Source: Amycolatopsis sp. A133 (GTDB lineage Bacteria > Actinomycetota > Actinomycetes > Mycobacteriales > Pseudonocardiaceae). From it: a stretch of DNA of 64,000 nucleotides. The stretch is taken from contig NZ_JAVHJU010000002.1 in NCBI RefSeq assembly GCF_031082405.1, positions 124,001 to 188,000 of the forward strand, given 5' to 3'. Both the position numbers and the translations under genes were made by a program. A model generated the notes under the pieces. It saw only the letters and a list, made by a program, of their open reading frames with translations. It did not search any database and was not told the DNA's origin. Shown piece after piece: positions 26,021 through 34,653 of this stretch (position 1 is its first letter; every line of letters starts with the position of its first letter).

Positions 26021-27208
26021 TTACGCGGACGGCACCCGCAGCAGCAGGGCGTCGCCCTGGCCACCGCCACCGCACAGCGCGGCCGCGCCGAGCCCGCCAC
26101 CGCGGCGGTGCAGCTCGTGGATGAGGTGCACGGCGAGCCGGGCACCGGAGGCGCCGATCGGGTGGCCGAGCGCGATCGCACCGCCGTTGACGTTGACCTT
26201 CTCCGGGTCGAGGCCGAGCTTCTCGGTGGAGACGAGCCCGACCGCGGCGAAGGCCTCGTTGATCTCGACGAGGTCGAGCGCGTCGGCGGTCAGGTTCGCC
26301 TTGGCCAGCGCGGCGAGGATGGCGTTCGACGGCTGCTCGTGCAGGCTCGCGTCGGGCCCGGCGACGACACCGTGCGCGCCGATCTCGGCGAGCGGGGTGA
26401 TGCCGAGTTCCTCCGCCTTGGCGCGGCTCGCCACGACGACCGCGGCGGCGCCGTCGGAGATCTGCGAGGCCGAGCCCGCGGTGATGGTGCCGTCGGAGGC
26501 GAAAGCGGGACGCAGCTTGGCGAGGCCTTCGGCGGTGGTGTCGGCGCGGACGCCCTCGTCGGTGTCGAAGACGACCGGGTCGCCCTTGCGCTGCGGGATG
26601 GCGACCGGCGCGATCTCGTCGGCGAAGTAGCCGTTCTTGATCGCCTCGGCGGCGCGCTGGTGGGAGCGGGCGGAGAACGCGTCCTGCTGCTCGCGGGTGA
26701 TGCCGTAGCGGGAGTTGTACTTCTCCGTCGAAGCGCCCATGGCGACCTGGTCGAAGGCGCAGAAGAGACCGTCGTAGGCCATGTGGTCGACGAGGGTGGT
26801 GTCGCCGTACTTGAAGCCGGAGCGGGACTTGGGCAGCAGGTGCGGCGCCTGGGTCATCGACTCCTGGCCGCCGGCGACGACGAGGTCGAACTCGCCGGCG
26901 CGGATGAGCTGGTCGGCGAGCGCGATGGCGTCGAGGCCGGAGAGGCAGACCTTGTTGATCGTCAGCGCGGGCACGCTCATCGGAATGCCCGCGGCCACCG
27001 CGGCTTGGCGCGCGGGGATCTGGCCGGCGCCGGCGGTGAGCACCTGGCCCATGATCGTGTACTGCACCGCGTCCGGGGAGACCCCGGCGCGTTCGAGGGC
27101 CGCTTTGATCGCGACCCCGCCCAGCTGAGCGCCCGTGAAGTCCTTGAGGGAGCCCAGCAGGCGCCCGATCGGCGTACGGGCGGCACCCAGGATCACGGAA
27201 CCGGACAC
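26021..27208 (-). CDS. Acetyl-CoA C-acetyltransferase (thiolase)
   Basis: A 395-residue thiolase. The nucleophilic Cys88 lies in [13 protein letters not shown], the active-site His in [17 protein letters not shown] and the second Cys in [11 protein letters not shown]. It condenses two acetyl-CoA or performs the reverse cleavage. The GTG at 27206-27208 is chosen because GGAGGA lies 4-5 bases upstream; an ATG 30 bases before it has no such site. Orthologous order thiolase-meaB next to a methylmalonyl-CoA epimerase is conserved in streptomycetes. Confidence 0.93.
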   Translation of the reverse strand: MSGSVILGAARTPIGRLLGSLKDFTGAQLGGVAIKAALERAGVSPDAVQYTIMGQVLTAGAGQIPARQAAVAAGIPMSVPALTINKVCLSGLDAIALADQLIRAGEFDLVVAGGQESMTQAPHLLPKSRSGFKYGDTTLVDHMAYDGLFCAFDQVAMGASTEKYNSRYGITREQQDAFSARSHQRAAEAIKNGYFADEIAPVAIPQRKGDPVVFDTDEGVRADTTAEGLAKLRPAFASDGTITAGSASQISDGAAAVVVASRAKAEELGITPLAEIGAHGVVAGPDASLHEQPSNAILAALAKANLTADALDLVEINEAFAAVGLVSTEKLGLDPEKVNVNGGAIALGHPIGASGARLAVHLIHELHRRGGGLGAAALCGGGGQGDALLLRVPSA

Positions 27209-27345
27209 GGCGTCCTCCAAGCATCGGCGCATGGGCAGTTTTCCCGACCATACCCGGGAGCAGGGCTTCTTGATGGAGCCAGTGTGAGGCGGGGCACGCG
27301 ACGATTCCACCTCGAAGCGGCGCGCGGGCCCCCTATCCTGCCTCC

Positions 27346-27801
27346 ATGAATGACGCCCTGCGGCCGTTCGTGACGGCCATCGACCACGTCGGCATCGCGG
27401 TCCCGGACCTGGACGCGGCCATCGAGTTCCACCGCGCGCACTTCGGCTTGGAGGTCGCGCACGAGGAGGTGAACGAGGAGCAGGGGGTGCGGGAGGCGAT
27501 GCTGCGCGCGCCGGGGACGGCGGGCACGGAGACGCAGATCCAGCTGCTGGCGCCGTTGCGCGAAGACTCGGCGATCGGCAAGTTCCTGACCAAGAGCGGC
27601 CCGGGGCTGCAGCAGCTGGCGTACCGCGTGTCCGATGTGGACGCCGCGGCGGCGGCCCTGCGCGAGAAGGGCCTGCGCATGCTGTACGAGGAGGCGAAAC
27701 GGGGCACGTCCAACAGCCGGGTGAACTTCGTCCACCCGAAGGACGCGGGTGGGGTCCTGGTGGAGCTGGTGGAGCCGGCCAAAGACGCGGCGGGACACTG
27801 A
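27346..27801 (+). CDS. mce: Methylmalonyl-CoA epimerase
   Basis: A 151-residue VOC-superfamily enzyme that interconverts the (2R) and (2S) forms of methylmalonyl-CoA. It begins with the metal-binding strand [14 protein letters not shown] and shows [18 protein letters not shown] and [19 protein letters not shown], with His and Glu ligands in the usual places. Divergent from the thiolase gene across 137 bases. Together with meaB it supports propionate and branched-chain carbon flow and supply of polyketide extender units. Confidence 0.92.
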   Translation: MNDALRPFVTAIDHVGIAVPDLDAAIEFHRAHFGLEVAHEEVNEEQGVREAMLRAPGTAGTETQIQLLAPLREDSAIGKFLTKSGPGLQQLAYRVSDVDAAAAALREKGLRMLYEEAKRGTSNSRVNFVHPKDAGGVLVELVEPAKDAAGH

Positions 27802-27965
27802 GCGGAGGCGGACCCGTTCCGGCGTAACGAGTCCGGGCGCCGGAACCGGTCCGCGATGCCAAGAGCCGACCAGCGACGGCAGCCCGCCCGCGCGACGTGG
27901 CCGCGCGACTGCCAGGCATGCGGCCTCGCCACGGCCACGCAGACTCGCCTCACAGCGGCCCGGCA

Positions 27966-28090
27966 GGCGCGGTCCCGCGGCGGCTCGGGTGGGCGCGGTT
28001 CCGCGGCGGCCTGGGCGGGCGCAGTTCCGCGGCCCGGGCGGGCGCGGTCCTGTGGCGGCCAGGCGGGCGCAGGCCACGACCCGCCAGACG
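27966..28090. repeat. GC-rich degenerate tandem repeat, about 26-bp units
   Basis: Five units beginning GGCGC at 27966, 27992, 28018, 28041 and 28066 (spacings 26, 26, 23 and 25), with the shared body GGCGCGGTTCCGCGGCGGCC. Less regular copies may continue towards 28220. The whole gap 27802-28242 contains no supportable gene. Confidence 0.7.
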
Positions 28091-28096
28091 AGCCGA

Positions 28097-28114
28097 GCCT
28101 CGCGTAAGCGAGGC
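28097..28114. terminator. Stem-loop within the GC-rich gap
   Basis: GCCTCGC and its complement around a GTAA tetraloop. A stable hairpin between convergent genes, but without a T-tract, so terminator activity is uncertain. Confidence 0.4.
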
Positions 28115-28242
28115 GGCTCCGCCCTCGGCGGCCAGGCGAGCGCAGCCCCGCGGCAGCATGCAGGCGCGGCCCCGCGGTGCGGGCGGGCGCGACCCCGCGG
28201 CGGCCCGGCAGGCAGGCGGCCAGGTGAGACAGCCCGCAACGG

Positions 28243-28815
28243 CTACGCAGGCGCGGCCTTCGAGGCCAGGGCGTCGGCGATGAACGTCAACTCGCCGTCG
28301 AACTCCGCCGGGAGGTCGTCCTCCGAGTGCCGGGCCGTCGCGTGGCGGTGGCTGACCGCCCGGGCCAGCAGGCCCGAAGCGCGCTCCACGTCGGCCGCCG
28401 GCAGGCCGCCGCCCGTTGCTGCGAGGATCACCGCGCGGACCTGGCGGACCAGGACCTGGAAGCGCTCATGCAGCGCGTCGCGGACCACGTGATGCGTGTC
28501 CGCTTCGCGCCACAGCAGGTGCGAAAGCCCCAGCGATCGGCTGAAGCGGTGGTCGAGTTCGCGGACGAGCCGTCGGAGGCTGCCCGCGAGGTCGCCCGGG
28601 ACGACGACCACGGCCGGCTCGATGCGCTCGTCCGGAAGCCTGGCGACGAGCGCCGTGAGCAGGTCCGACTTGTGGCGGAAGTAGTAGTGGACCAGCCCCT
28701 TCGGGACCCCGGCCCGCTCGGCGATGCGGGACGTCGGGGTGGCGTCGAAGCCGGACTCGGCGAAGAGCGCCTCGGCGGCGCAGAGGATGCGCTCCTTCGC
28801 CGAATCCTCGGTCAT
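28243..28815 (-). CDS. TetR-family transcriptional regulator
   Basis: A 190-residue repressor with the N-terminal TetR helix-turn-helix (ERILCAAEALFAESGFDATPTSRIAERAGVPKGLVHYYFRHKSDLL) and a divergent ligand-binding C-terminal domain. It lies 19 bases after the SPW membrane-protein gene on the same strand, so both are transcribed from the promoter at 29257-29285, which overlaps a palindrome. That arrangement suggests it represses its own operon, and perhaps ccr across the divergent gap. Confidence 0.88.
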   Translation of the reverse strand: MTEDSAKERILCAAEALFAESGFDATPTSRIAERAGVPKGLVHYYFRHKSDLLTALVARLPDERIEPAVVVVPGDLAGSLRRLVRELDHRFSRSLGLSHLLWREADTHHVVRDALHERFQVLVRQVRAVILAATGGGLPAADVERASGLLARAVSHRHATARHSEDDLPAEFDGELTFIADALASKAAPA

Positions 28816-28834
28816 GCCTGTGCCTCCTGCGTTG

Positions 28835-29203
28835 TCAGTGCTGGCCTGCCGTGCGGTGCGCGGCGTTCGCGACCGGCATCGCTGCCGCGCCGGCGATGAC
28901 CGTCAGCACCCCGGCGATCCAGGACGTCCAGGACGCGCCGTTGAACTCCGTGTACCCCATCACCCACGGCGCGATGAAGAGCAGCACGCCGAGCGCGATC
29001 TGGATGCCTTCGCCGTAGACCATGCCCGGCATCGCCAGCGAAACCAGGCCGTCGAGTGCGATCAGTGCGCCCAAGACGACCATCGTCCACATCGCGGTCG
29101 TGTCCGTGCTCAGCCAAAGGGGTGAAAGAGCGGCGACCACCCCGATGACGACCTCGGCCCAGTCATGGGGCCGGGTCCACGCGCGCGTCGAGACTTCACT
29201 CAT
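28835..29203 (-). CDS. SPW-repeat membrane protein
   Basis: A 122-residue protein with four membrane segments. Two internal repeats carry the family's SPW-like motif: ALSPLWLSTDTTAMW and IAPWVMGYTEFNGASWTSWIAG. Members of the SPW-repeat family are small membrane proteins of unknown function. First gene of an operon with the TetR regulator. Confidence 0.87.
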   Translation of the reverse strand: MSEVSTRAWTRPHDWAEVVIGVVAALSPLWLSTDTTAMWTMVVLGALIALDGLVSLAMPGMVYGEGIQIALGVLLFIAPWVMGYTEFNGASWTSWIAGVLTVIAGAAAMPVANAAHRTAGQH

Positions 29204-29256
29204 TCGTGCTCACCTCCGTCGGTGAAACTGCTGGCCGGGTGGTGTACCCGCCATCG

Positions 29257-29286
29257 ATGATCCGCTTGACTGGCCAGCCGGTCAAG
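29257..29286 (-). promoter_or_regulatory. Promoter with overlapping TetR-type palindrome
   Basis: On the minus strand TTGACC (29280-29285) and GATCAT (29257-29262) are separated by 17 bases. The inverted repeat CTTGACTGG-4-CCGGTCAAG (29265-29286, one mismatch) covers the -35 box and spacer, the usual site for TetR repression. Confidence 0.62.
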
Positions 29287-29380
29287 ATGTAATCGTGCTG
29301 TCCGTCTCGTACAGTTGTGGTCGCGTGTTACCGGCGAGTAATTTCTGCCGCCAACGCCCCCCATCTCCGCGGAGGAACCG

Positions 29381-30721
29381 ATGACGCAGCTCGGCGAGAT
29401 CCAGCAGGCCATCCTGACCGGCGAGTCCGCCGCGGTCGGCTCGTTGCCCGTGCCCGAGAGCTACCGCGGGGTGACCGTGCACGCCGACGAGGTCGACATG
29501 TTCGAAGGCCTCGAGAGCCGGGACAAGGACCCCCGCAAGTCGCTGCACGTCGACGACGTCCCCGTCCCCGAGCTGGGGCCGGGTGAGGCGCTGGTCGCGG
29601 TGATGGCGAGCGCCATCAACTACAACACCGTGTGGACCTCGATCTTCGAGCCGATCCCGACGTTCAAGTTCCTCAAGAAGTACGGGAAGCTCTCGCCGCT
29701 GGCGAAACGGCACGACCTGCCCTACCACGTCGTCGGCTCCGACCTGTCGGGCGTTGTGCTGCGCACCGGGGCCGGTGTGCACAACTGGAAGCCGGGCGAC
29801 GAGGTGGTCGCGCACTGCCTGAACGTCGAACTGGAGAGCCCGGACGGGCACAACGACACGATGCTCGACACCGAGCAGCGGATCTGGGGCTTCGAGACCA
29901 ACTTCGGCGGGCTCGCGGAGATCGCGCTGGTCAAGGCCAACCAGCTGATGCCGAAGCCGGACCACCTGACCTGGGAAGAGGCCGCCTCCCCCGGCCTGGT
30001 CAACTCGACCGCCTACCGCCAGCTCGTCTCGCGCAACGGCGCGGACATGAAGCAGGGCGACGTCGTCCTGATTTGGGGCGCTTCGGGCGGCCTCGGCTCC
30101 TACGCGACGCAGTACGCGCTGAACGGCGGCGCCATCCCCGTGTGCGTCGTGTCCAGCCCCGAGAAGGCGGCGATCTGCCGGAAGCTCGGCGCCGAGCTGA
30201 TCATCGACCGCAGCGCCGAGGGCTACCGGTTCTGGAAGAACGACACCGAGCAGGACCCGAAGGAGTGGCAGCGCTTCGGCGCGAAGATCCGCGAGCTGAC
30301 CGGCGGCGACGACCCGGACATCGTGTTCGAGCATCCGGGCCGGGAGACCTTCGGCGCTTCCGTCTACGCCGCGCGCAAGGGCGGCACGATCGTCACCTGC
30401 GCTTCGACATCCGGGTACATGCACCAGTACGACAACCGCTACCTGTGGATGAACCTGAAGCGGATCATCGGCTCCCACTTCGCGAACTACCGCGAGTCGT
30501 GGGAGGCGAACCGGCTGATCGCGAAGGGGCTGATCCACCCGACGCTGTCGAAGACCTACGCGCTCGAAGAGACCGGGCAGGCCGCGCTGGACGTGCACCG
30601 CAACGCCCACCAGGGCAAGGTCGGCGTGCTCGCGCTGGCCCCGGAGGAAGGCCTCGGCGTCCGCGACGAAGAGAAGCGCGCGAAGCACCTCGACGGGATC
30701 AACGCCTTCCGCGGCGCCTGA
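29381..30721 (+). CDS. ccrA: Crotonyl-CoA carboxylase/reductase
   Basis: A 446-residue medium-chain dehydrogenase-family enzyme that reductively carboxylates crotonyl-CoA to (2S)-ethylmalonyl-CoA with NADPH and carbon dioxide. The characteristic start FEGLESRDKDPRKSLHVDDVPVPELGPGEALVAV, the CCR-specific NYNTVWTSIFEP, the nucleotide-binding IWGASGGLGSYATQYAL and the late HEHXGR-like FEHPGRETFGASVY match the family. The product feeds the ethylmalonyl-CoA pathway and polyketide extender supply, in line with the nearby thiolase, MeaB and epimerase. GGAGGAACCG precedes the ATG. Confidence 0.95.
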   Translation: MTQLGEIQQAILTGESAAVGSLPVPESYRGVTVHADEVDMFEGLESRDKDPRKSLHVDDVPVPELGPGEALVAVMASAINYNTVWTSIFEPIPTFKFLKKYGKLSPLAKRHDLPYHVVGSDLSGVVLRTGAGVHNWKPGDEVVAHCLNVELESPDGHNDTMLDTEQRIWGFETNFGGLAEIALVKANQLMPKPDHLTWEEAASPGLVNSTAYRQLVSRNGADMKQGDVVLIWGASGGLGSYATQYALNGGAIPVCVVSSPEKAAICRKLGAELIIDRSAEGYRFWKNDTEQDPKEWQRFGAKIRELTGGDDPDIVFEHPGRETFGASVYAARKGGTIVTCASTSGYMHQYDNRYLWMNLKRIIGSHFANYRESWEANRLIAKGLIHPTLSKTYALEETGQAALDVHRNAHQGKVGVLALAPEEGLGVRDEEKRAKHLDGINAFRGA

Positions 30722-30811
30722 GCCGCGACGGCGCCGGGAGCAGGGCCGGGAACCGTCGCGCTCCCGGCGTCGAAAGCGGGCCCGCTCCCGGTGTCGGGAA
30801 TGCCCGGGGAG

Positions 30812-30828
30812 CCGCCGGAATCCGGCGG
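30812..30828 (+). terminator. Terminator hairpin after ccrA
   Basis: CCGCCGGA and its complement nearly abut, followed by TTCCTTTC, 90 bases beyond the ccrA stop. Within 30722-30914 there is also a TACGGT at 30902-30907 that may be the -10 box of the next gene; the start codon at 30915 would then be at or next to the 5' end of the message. Confidence 0.55.
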
Positions 30829-30914
30829 TTCCTTTCGCCGCGGCAGACGGCGCGTTCGGCGCAGGGCCCGGGTGCTCACCCTTCCGTGACCCGGCTGCGG
30901 CTACGGTAGGCCCC

Positions 30915-32174
30915 ATGAGCCTTGGCGATGAACGGGAGCTTGTGCCGCTGGGAGCCGGCTTCGACGTGGCGAAGCGCGGGTACAGCCGGGCGCAGGTCGA
31001 CGAGCACCTCGAACGGCTGGACGCCGATCTGAAGATGCTCACCGCGGATCGGGACGCCGCCATCGCGCAGGCGGGCGACCTCGCCCGCCAGCTGGAGATC
31101 GCGCGCGGCGAGATCGCGGACCTGCGCGGGCAGGTCGACCGGCTGGCCCAGCCGCCGACGAGCGTCGAAGGCCTGTCCGAACGGCTGCAGCGGATGCTGC
31201 GCCTGGCGCAGGACGAATCCGCCGACACGCGCGCCCGCGCCGAAGCCGAGGCCGGGCACATCCGGGCCAAGGCCGAAACGGACGCGAGCGCCATGCGGGC
31301 CCGCTACGAGCAGCTGCTCACCGAGCTCGACCTGCGGCGCAAGGAGATGGAAGCCGAGCACCGCAAGGTGCTCGAAGACGCCCGCGCGCAGGCCAAGGAG
31401 ATCACCGACAAGGCCGAGGCGGAGCGCAAGCGGCTCGACACCGAGTCGGCCGACCGCCGCACCAAGGTCGAAGAGGACTTCGAGATCGCGATGGCCTCGC
31501 GCCGCACCGAGGCGATGCGGGTGCTGGCCGAGCAGGAGGCGGCGAGCAAGGCCGAAGCCGCGCGGCGCGTCCAGGAGGCCACGCAGGACGCCGCCGACAT
31601 CCGCGCGAAAGTCCTGGAAGAGGAGAAGGCCGCGAAGGCCGACCTCGACCGCCGTCAGCGGGAGTCGGTCGCGGAGGCGAACAAGCGCCGTCAGGACTCG
31701 ATCACCGAGGCCAACGCCCGGCTCGCGGAAGCCGCCGACGAGGCGCGGCGCCGCGTGACGTCGGCCACGGAAGAATCCAACCGGCGGATAACCCAGGCGA
31801 ACGAGCGGGTCGACGCGCTGCGGAAGGTGCGCGGCGGGCTGGCCGAGCAGGTGCGCGCGGCGCGGGCGGTGCTGGCCGAGGCGCACACCGTCCTCGGCGA
31901 CGAGGTGAAGGTGCCCGCCGACGTCCAGGCCGACCTGGTCACGGACAAGAAACCGGACGCCGTGGACGAGACCGAGAAGACGGTCCGGGTCACCGGCGTC
32001 GAGGAGACGATCCGAATCCGGGCCAGCGACGTGCCCAAGCCGAAGCCCGGGACCAAGCCGGCCCCCCAGCCCGCGGCCAAGGCCGGCCCCGCAGTGCCTC
32101 CCAAAGCGCCTCCCAAAGCAGCGCCGAAGCCGGCTCCGCGGGCGAGCGGAGCGCAGAAAGCGACTGGCGAGTAA
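30915..32174 (+). CDS. FilP/Scy-like polar-growth coiled-coil protein
   Basis: A 419-residue protein. Residues 10-40 (FDVAKRGYSRAQVDEHLERLD) form a DivIVA-like N-terminal crossing segment; residues about 45-330 are an almost unbroken heptad-rich coiled coil (RARAEAEAGHIRAKAETDASAMRARYEQLL and similar); the tail is Pro/Ala/Lys rich. Streptomycete filP and scy encode such proteins, organise tip growth with DivIVA and sit next to the methylmalonyl-CoA epimerase/thiolase/meaB genes, as here with ccrA and a few others between. Some databases call these cellulose-binding proteins. Confidence 0.78.
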   Translation: MSLGDERELVPLGAGFDVAKRGYSRAQVDEHLERLDADLKMLTADRDAAIAQAGDLARQLEIARGEIADLRGQVDRLAQPPTSVEGLSERLQRMLRLAQDESADTRARAEAEAGHIRAKAETDASAMRARYEQLLTELDLRRKEMEAEHRKVLEDARAQAKEITDKAEAERKRLDTESADRRTKVEEDFEIAMASRRTEAMRVLAEQEAASKAEAARRVQEATQDAADIRAKVLEEEKAAKADLDRRQRESVAEANKRRQDSITEANARLAEAADEARRRVTSATEESNRRITQANERVDALRKVRGGLAEQVRAARAVLAEAHTVLGDEVKVPADVQADLVTDKKPDAVDETEKTVRVTGVEETIRIRASDVPKPKPGTKPAPQPAAKAGPAVPPKAPPKAAPKPAPRASGAQKATGE

Positions 32175-32267
32175 CCTTCCACCCGACACGGGCGCGGACG
32201 AGCCTGCGCGGTCGGTACCGACCGGCCATCGTCCCTGCTCACGCGGGATCACGTGGAGGTTTTGCGC

Positions 32268-32720
32268 ATGGGTGCGGCATATCGGACCGTGGTGGTGGGC
32301 ACGGACGGCTCGGAATCCTCGTTCGCGGCGGTGGAGCGCGCGGCGGCGGTGGCCGGCGACGCCGGCGCCACGCTCGTCATCGCGTGTGCGTTCTACCCGG
32401 CCAGCCAGTCCGACGTCGACAAGGCCCAGGACGTCCTCGGCGAGGAGGCGTACCAGGTCGTCGGCTCGGCGCCGGCCGAAGACACCCTGCAGTCGGCGCG
32501 GGACCGGGCGGCGCGGGCCGGCGCGGAGAAGATCGACACGGTCGCGGTGAAGGGCGACCCGGTCGACTCGCTGCGCAAGGTGGTCAAGGAGCGCGAGGCC
32601 GACCTCCTGGTGGTCGGCAACCGCGGGCTCAACACGATCGCCGGCCGGATCCTGGGCTCGGTGCCGTCGGAGGTGGCGCGCAAGTCCGGCGTGGACGTGC
32701 TGATCGTCCACACGACCTGA
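32268..32720 (+). CDS. Universal stress protein (UspA family)
   Basis: A 150-residue single-domain USP. The strand VVVGTDGSESSFAAVERA and the ATP-binding loop VVGNRGLNTIAGRILGSVPSEVARKSGVDVLIVH (G-2x-G-9x-G-S type) are intact, so it probably binds ATP. The ATG at 32268 has GGAGG 8 bases upstream. It is followed after 3 bases by the adenylate cyclase gene, an association that recalls cAMP-binding USPs of mycobacteria; cAMP binding here is only a guess. Confidence 0.92.
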   Translation: MGAAYRTVVVGTDGSESSFAAVERAAAVAGDAGATLVIACAFYPASQSDVDKAQDVLGEEAYQVVGSAPAEDTLQSARDRAARAGAEKIDTVAVKGDPVDSLRKVVKEREADLLVVGNRGLNTIAGRILGSVPSEVARKSGVDVLIVHTT

Positions 32721-32723
32721 GCC

Positions 32724-33848
32724 GTGACCGATTCGAGCGAGGAACTTCAGCAGCGGCTCGAACGCGTCCTGCTCGGCGGCAGGCGGAAGTACACCCGGCT
32801 CGAAGTGGCGGAGAAGGCCGGCGTGCCCGAAGAGCGGTCACGCCGGCTCTGGCGCGCGCTGGGGTTCGCGACCGTGCGCGACGACGAGGTGGTCTTCACC
32901 GACGCGGACGTCGAGGCCATGCGGACGGCGGACCAGCTGGTCCAGTCGGGGCTGATCGACCCGAGCATCGAGGTGTCGGTGACGCGCGCGCTCGGCCAGC
33001 ACCTGTCGCGGCTGGCCGAGTGGCAGGTCGACATGCTGTGGGAGCTGATCAAGGAGCAGCCGGAGCTGGGCCGCAGCGAGCGCCAGGTGACCCGCCTGGT
33101 CGACCGGCTGCTGCCGGAGCTCGAGCGGGTGCAGAACTTCGTCTGGCGCCGCCACCTGGCGGCGTACGCGGGACGGGCGTTCGCGGCGTCGGACGAGCAC
33201 CTCGAAACCCGCACCGAAGTGGTCGGGTTCGTCGACATGGTGGGCTACACGCGGCTGACGCGCCAGATCGGCGAGGACGAGCTGAGCCGCGTGCTCGACG
33301 CGTTCGAGACGCTGTCGACGGAGGTGATCGCCGAGCACCACGGCCGCGTGGTGAAGATGATCGGCGACGAGGTTCTGTTCGTGGCGGACGCCCCGGCCGA
33401 CGCGGCGGAGATCGCCCTGACCCTGACCGAACGCACCTCGGCGGACGAGACGTTGCCGGCGGTCCGCGCGGGCATGGCCTCGGGCCGGATCCTGTCGCGC
33501 TTCGGCGACGTCTACGGCTCGGTGGTCAACCTGGCGGCGCGCCTGACGTCGGTGGCGCGTCCCGGCACGATCCTGGTCGACCGCGAACTGGCCGCGGAAC
33601 TGGCGGACGAGAAGGCGTACGAGCTGCGCGTCCGCCGGCCGGTGACGGTCCGCGGGTACAACCGCCTGCGTCCGGCGGCGCTGCGCCGGGCGAGCGAGGC
33701 CCCGACGGGCATGTTCGCGAGCTCCCAGCAGCTGGCGGCGGAGATGCTGGGCCTGGCCGATCCGTCGGCCCGGGAGGAACCTCCGGAGGACCAGGCGACG
33801 GAGACCCCGGAACCGAGGCCCCGCCGACGGCGGCGCCGCATCCGCTGA
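32724..33848 (+). CDS. Class III adenylate cyclase with N-terminal regulatory domain
   Basis: A 374-residue cyclase resembling mycobacterial Rv1264. An all-helical N-terminal domain (residues 1-155, beginning like a helix-turn-helix: RKYTRLEVAEKAGVPEERSRRLW) precedes the catalytic domain. All catalytic residues are visible: metal ligands Asp171 and Asp215, ATP-selecting Lys211 and Asp262, and transition-state Asn269 and Arg273. In Rv1264 the N-terminal domain is a pH-responsive inhibitor; that role is inferred here. The Arg-rich tail ([10 protein letters not shown]) is unusual. GTG start 3 bases after the USP stop. Confidence 0.92.
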   Translation: MTDSSEELQQRLERVLLGGRRKYTRLEVAEKAGVPEERSRRLWRALGFATVRDDEVVFTDADVEAMRTADQLVQSGLIDPSIEVSVTRALGQHLSRLAEWQVDMLWELIKEQPELGRSERQVTRLVDRLLPELERVQNFVWRRHLAAYAGRAFAASDEHLETRTEVVGFVDMVGYTRLTRQIGEDELSRVLDAFETLSTEVIAEHHGRVVKMIGDEVLFVADAPADAAEIALTLTERTSADETLPAVRAGMASGRILSRFGDVYGSVVNLAARLTSVARPGTILVDRELAAELADEKAYELRVRRPVTVRGYNRLRPAALRRASEAPTGMFASSQQLAAEMLGLADPSAREEPPEDQATETPEPRPRRRRRRIR

Positions 33849-33908
33849 CCCGGCCGGCCGGGACCACTTGGGTAAACTCCTCCCCTCGCGAGGACGAGGG
33901 AGGTGCGC

Positions 33909-34649
33909 GTGGCCGGGCACGGTGGTGATTCCGGTGCGCCGGGCACCCGGGACGGCGTTTCCCGGCCGGCGGTGTTCCTCTCGTACGCCCGGGAGCCGGA
34001 CGACCCGGCGCACGAGGAGTCCGTGCTCCGGCTCTGGACGTTCCTGCGGTCCTGCGGGGTCGACGCCCGGCTCGATCTGGGCGAGGCCGGCGAGCGCCGG
34101 GACTGGGCGTTGTGGATGGCCGCGCAGATCCGGGAAGCCGGCTATGTGCTCGTGATCGCCTCGCCCGCGTATCGCCGGAGCGCCGAGGGCCGCGGTCAGG
34201 CGCACGAGGAACGGGGCGTGCAGTGGGAGGCCCGGCTGATCCGCGACGCCTTCTACGCCGACCCGCACGCGCTGAACCGGTTCGTCCCGGTCGTCCTGCC
34301 CGGCCAGAGCGTGGCCGGCGTGCCGGATTTCCTGGCCCCGGCCACTTCGACGGTCTACCCGGTCTCGGACTTCACCGTCGAGGGCGCCGAGCAGCTCCTG
34401 CGGCTGCTGACGAACCAGCCCGAGTTCATCCCGCAACCGCTGGGGCCGGTGCCCGCGCTCGCGCCACGGCCGGGGCGGCCGCCGGACGCCGGCGTGCGGA
34501 ACAGCATCACCGGCGACGTCACCGGGATCGTGATCCAGGCGGGGAGCATCACCGGGCCCGTGACGCTCTCCTCCCCCGGGCCGCGAGCCGGAGCGGACGC
34601 CGATCCGCGGACCGGGAACACCGCCGAGGACGCACCCGGCCGCGACTGA
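33909..34649 (+). CDS. SEFIR-domain protein with C-terminal amyloid-motif-like segment
   Basis: A 246-residue protein. Residues about 20-145 form a SEFIR (TIR-like) domain: VFLSYAREPDD, the box WTFLRSCGVDARLDLGEAG, RDWALWMAAQIREAGYVLVI and a C-terminal FVPVVLPG. After a proline-rich linker, residues about 198-220 read NSITGDVTGIVIQAGSITG, a G/Q-rich repeat resembling RHIM-like bacterial amyloid signalling motifs that link NLR-type sensors to effectors. The GTG at 33909 is chosen for GGGAGG 5 bases upstream; 33903 overlaps that site. No sensor partner is adjacent. Confidence 0.8.
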   Translation: MAGHGGDSGAPGTRDGVSRPAVFLSYAREPDDPAHEESVLRLWTFLRSCGVDARLDLGEAGERRDWALWMAAQIREAGYVLVIASPAYRRSAEGRGQAHEERGVQWEARLIRDAFYADPHALNRFVPVVLPGQSVAGVPDFLAPATSTVYPVSDFTVEGAEQLLRLLTNQPEFIPQPLGPVPALAPRPGRPPDAGVRNSITGDVTGIVIQAGSITGPVTLSSPGPRAGADADPRTGNTAEDAPGRD

Positions 34650-34653
34650 GCGC

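Noticed and set aside
24914..27349. An 811-residue plus-strand frame opposite meaB and thiolase
   Set aside because: Both minus-strand genes have intact catalytic motifs. Only the first few codons, which have a good ribosome-binding site, were kept as a possible remnant.
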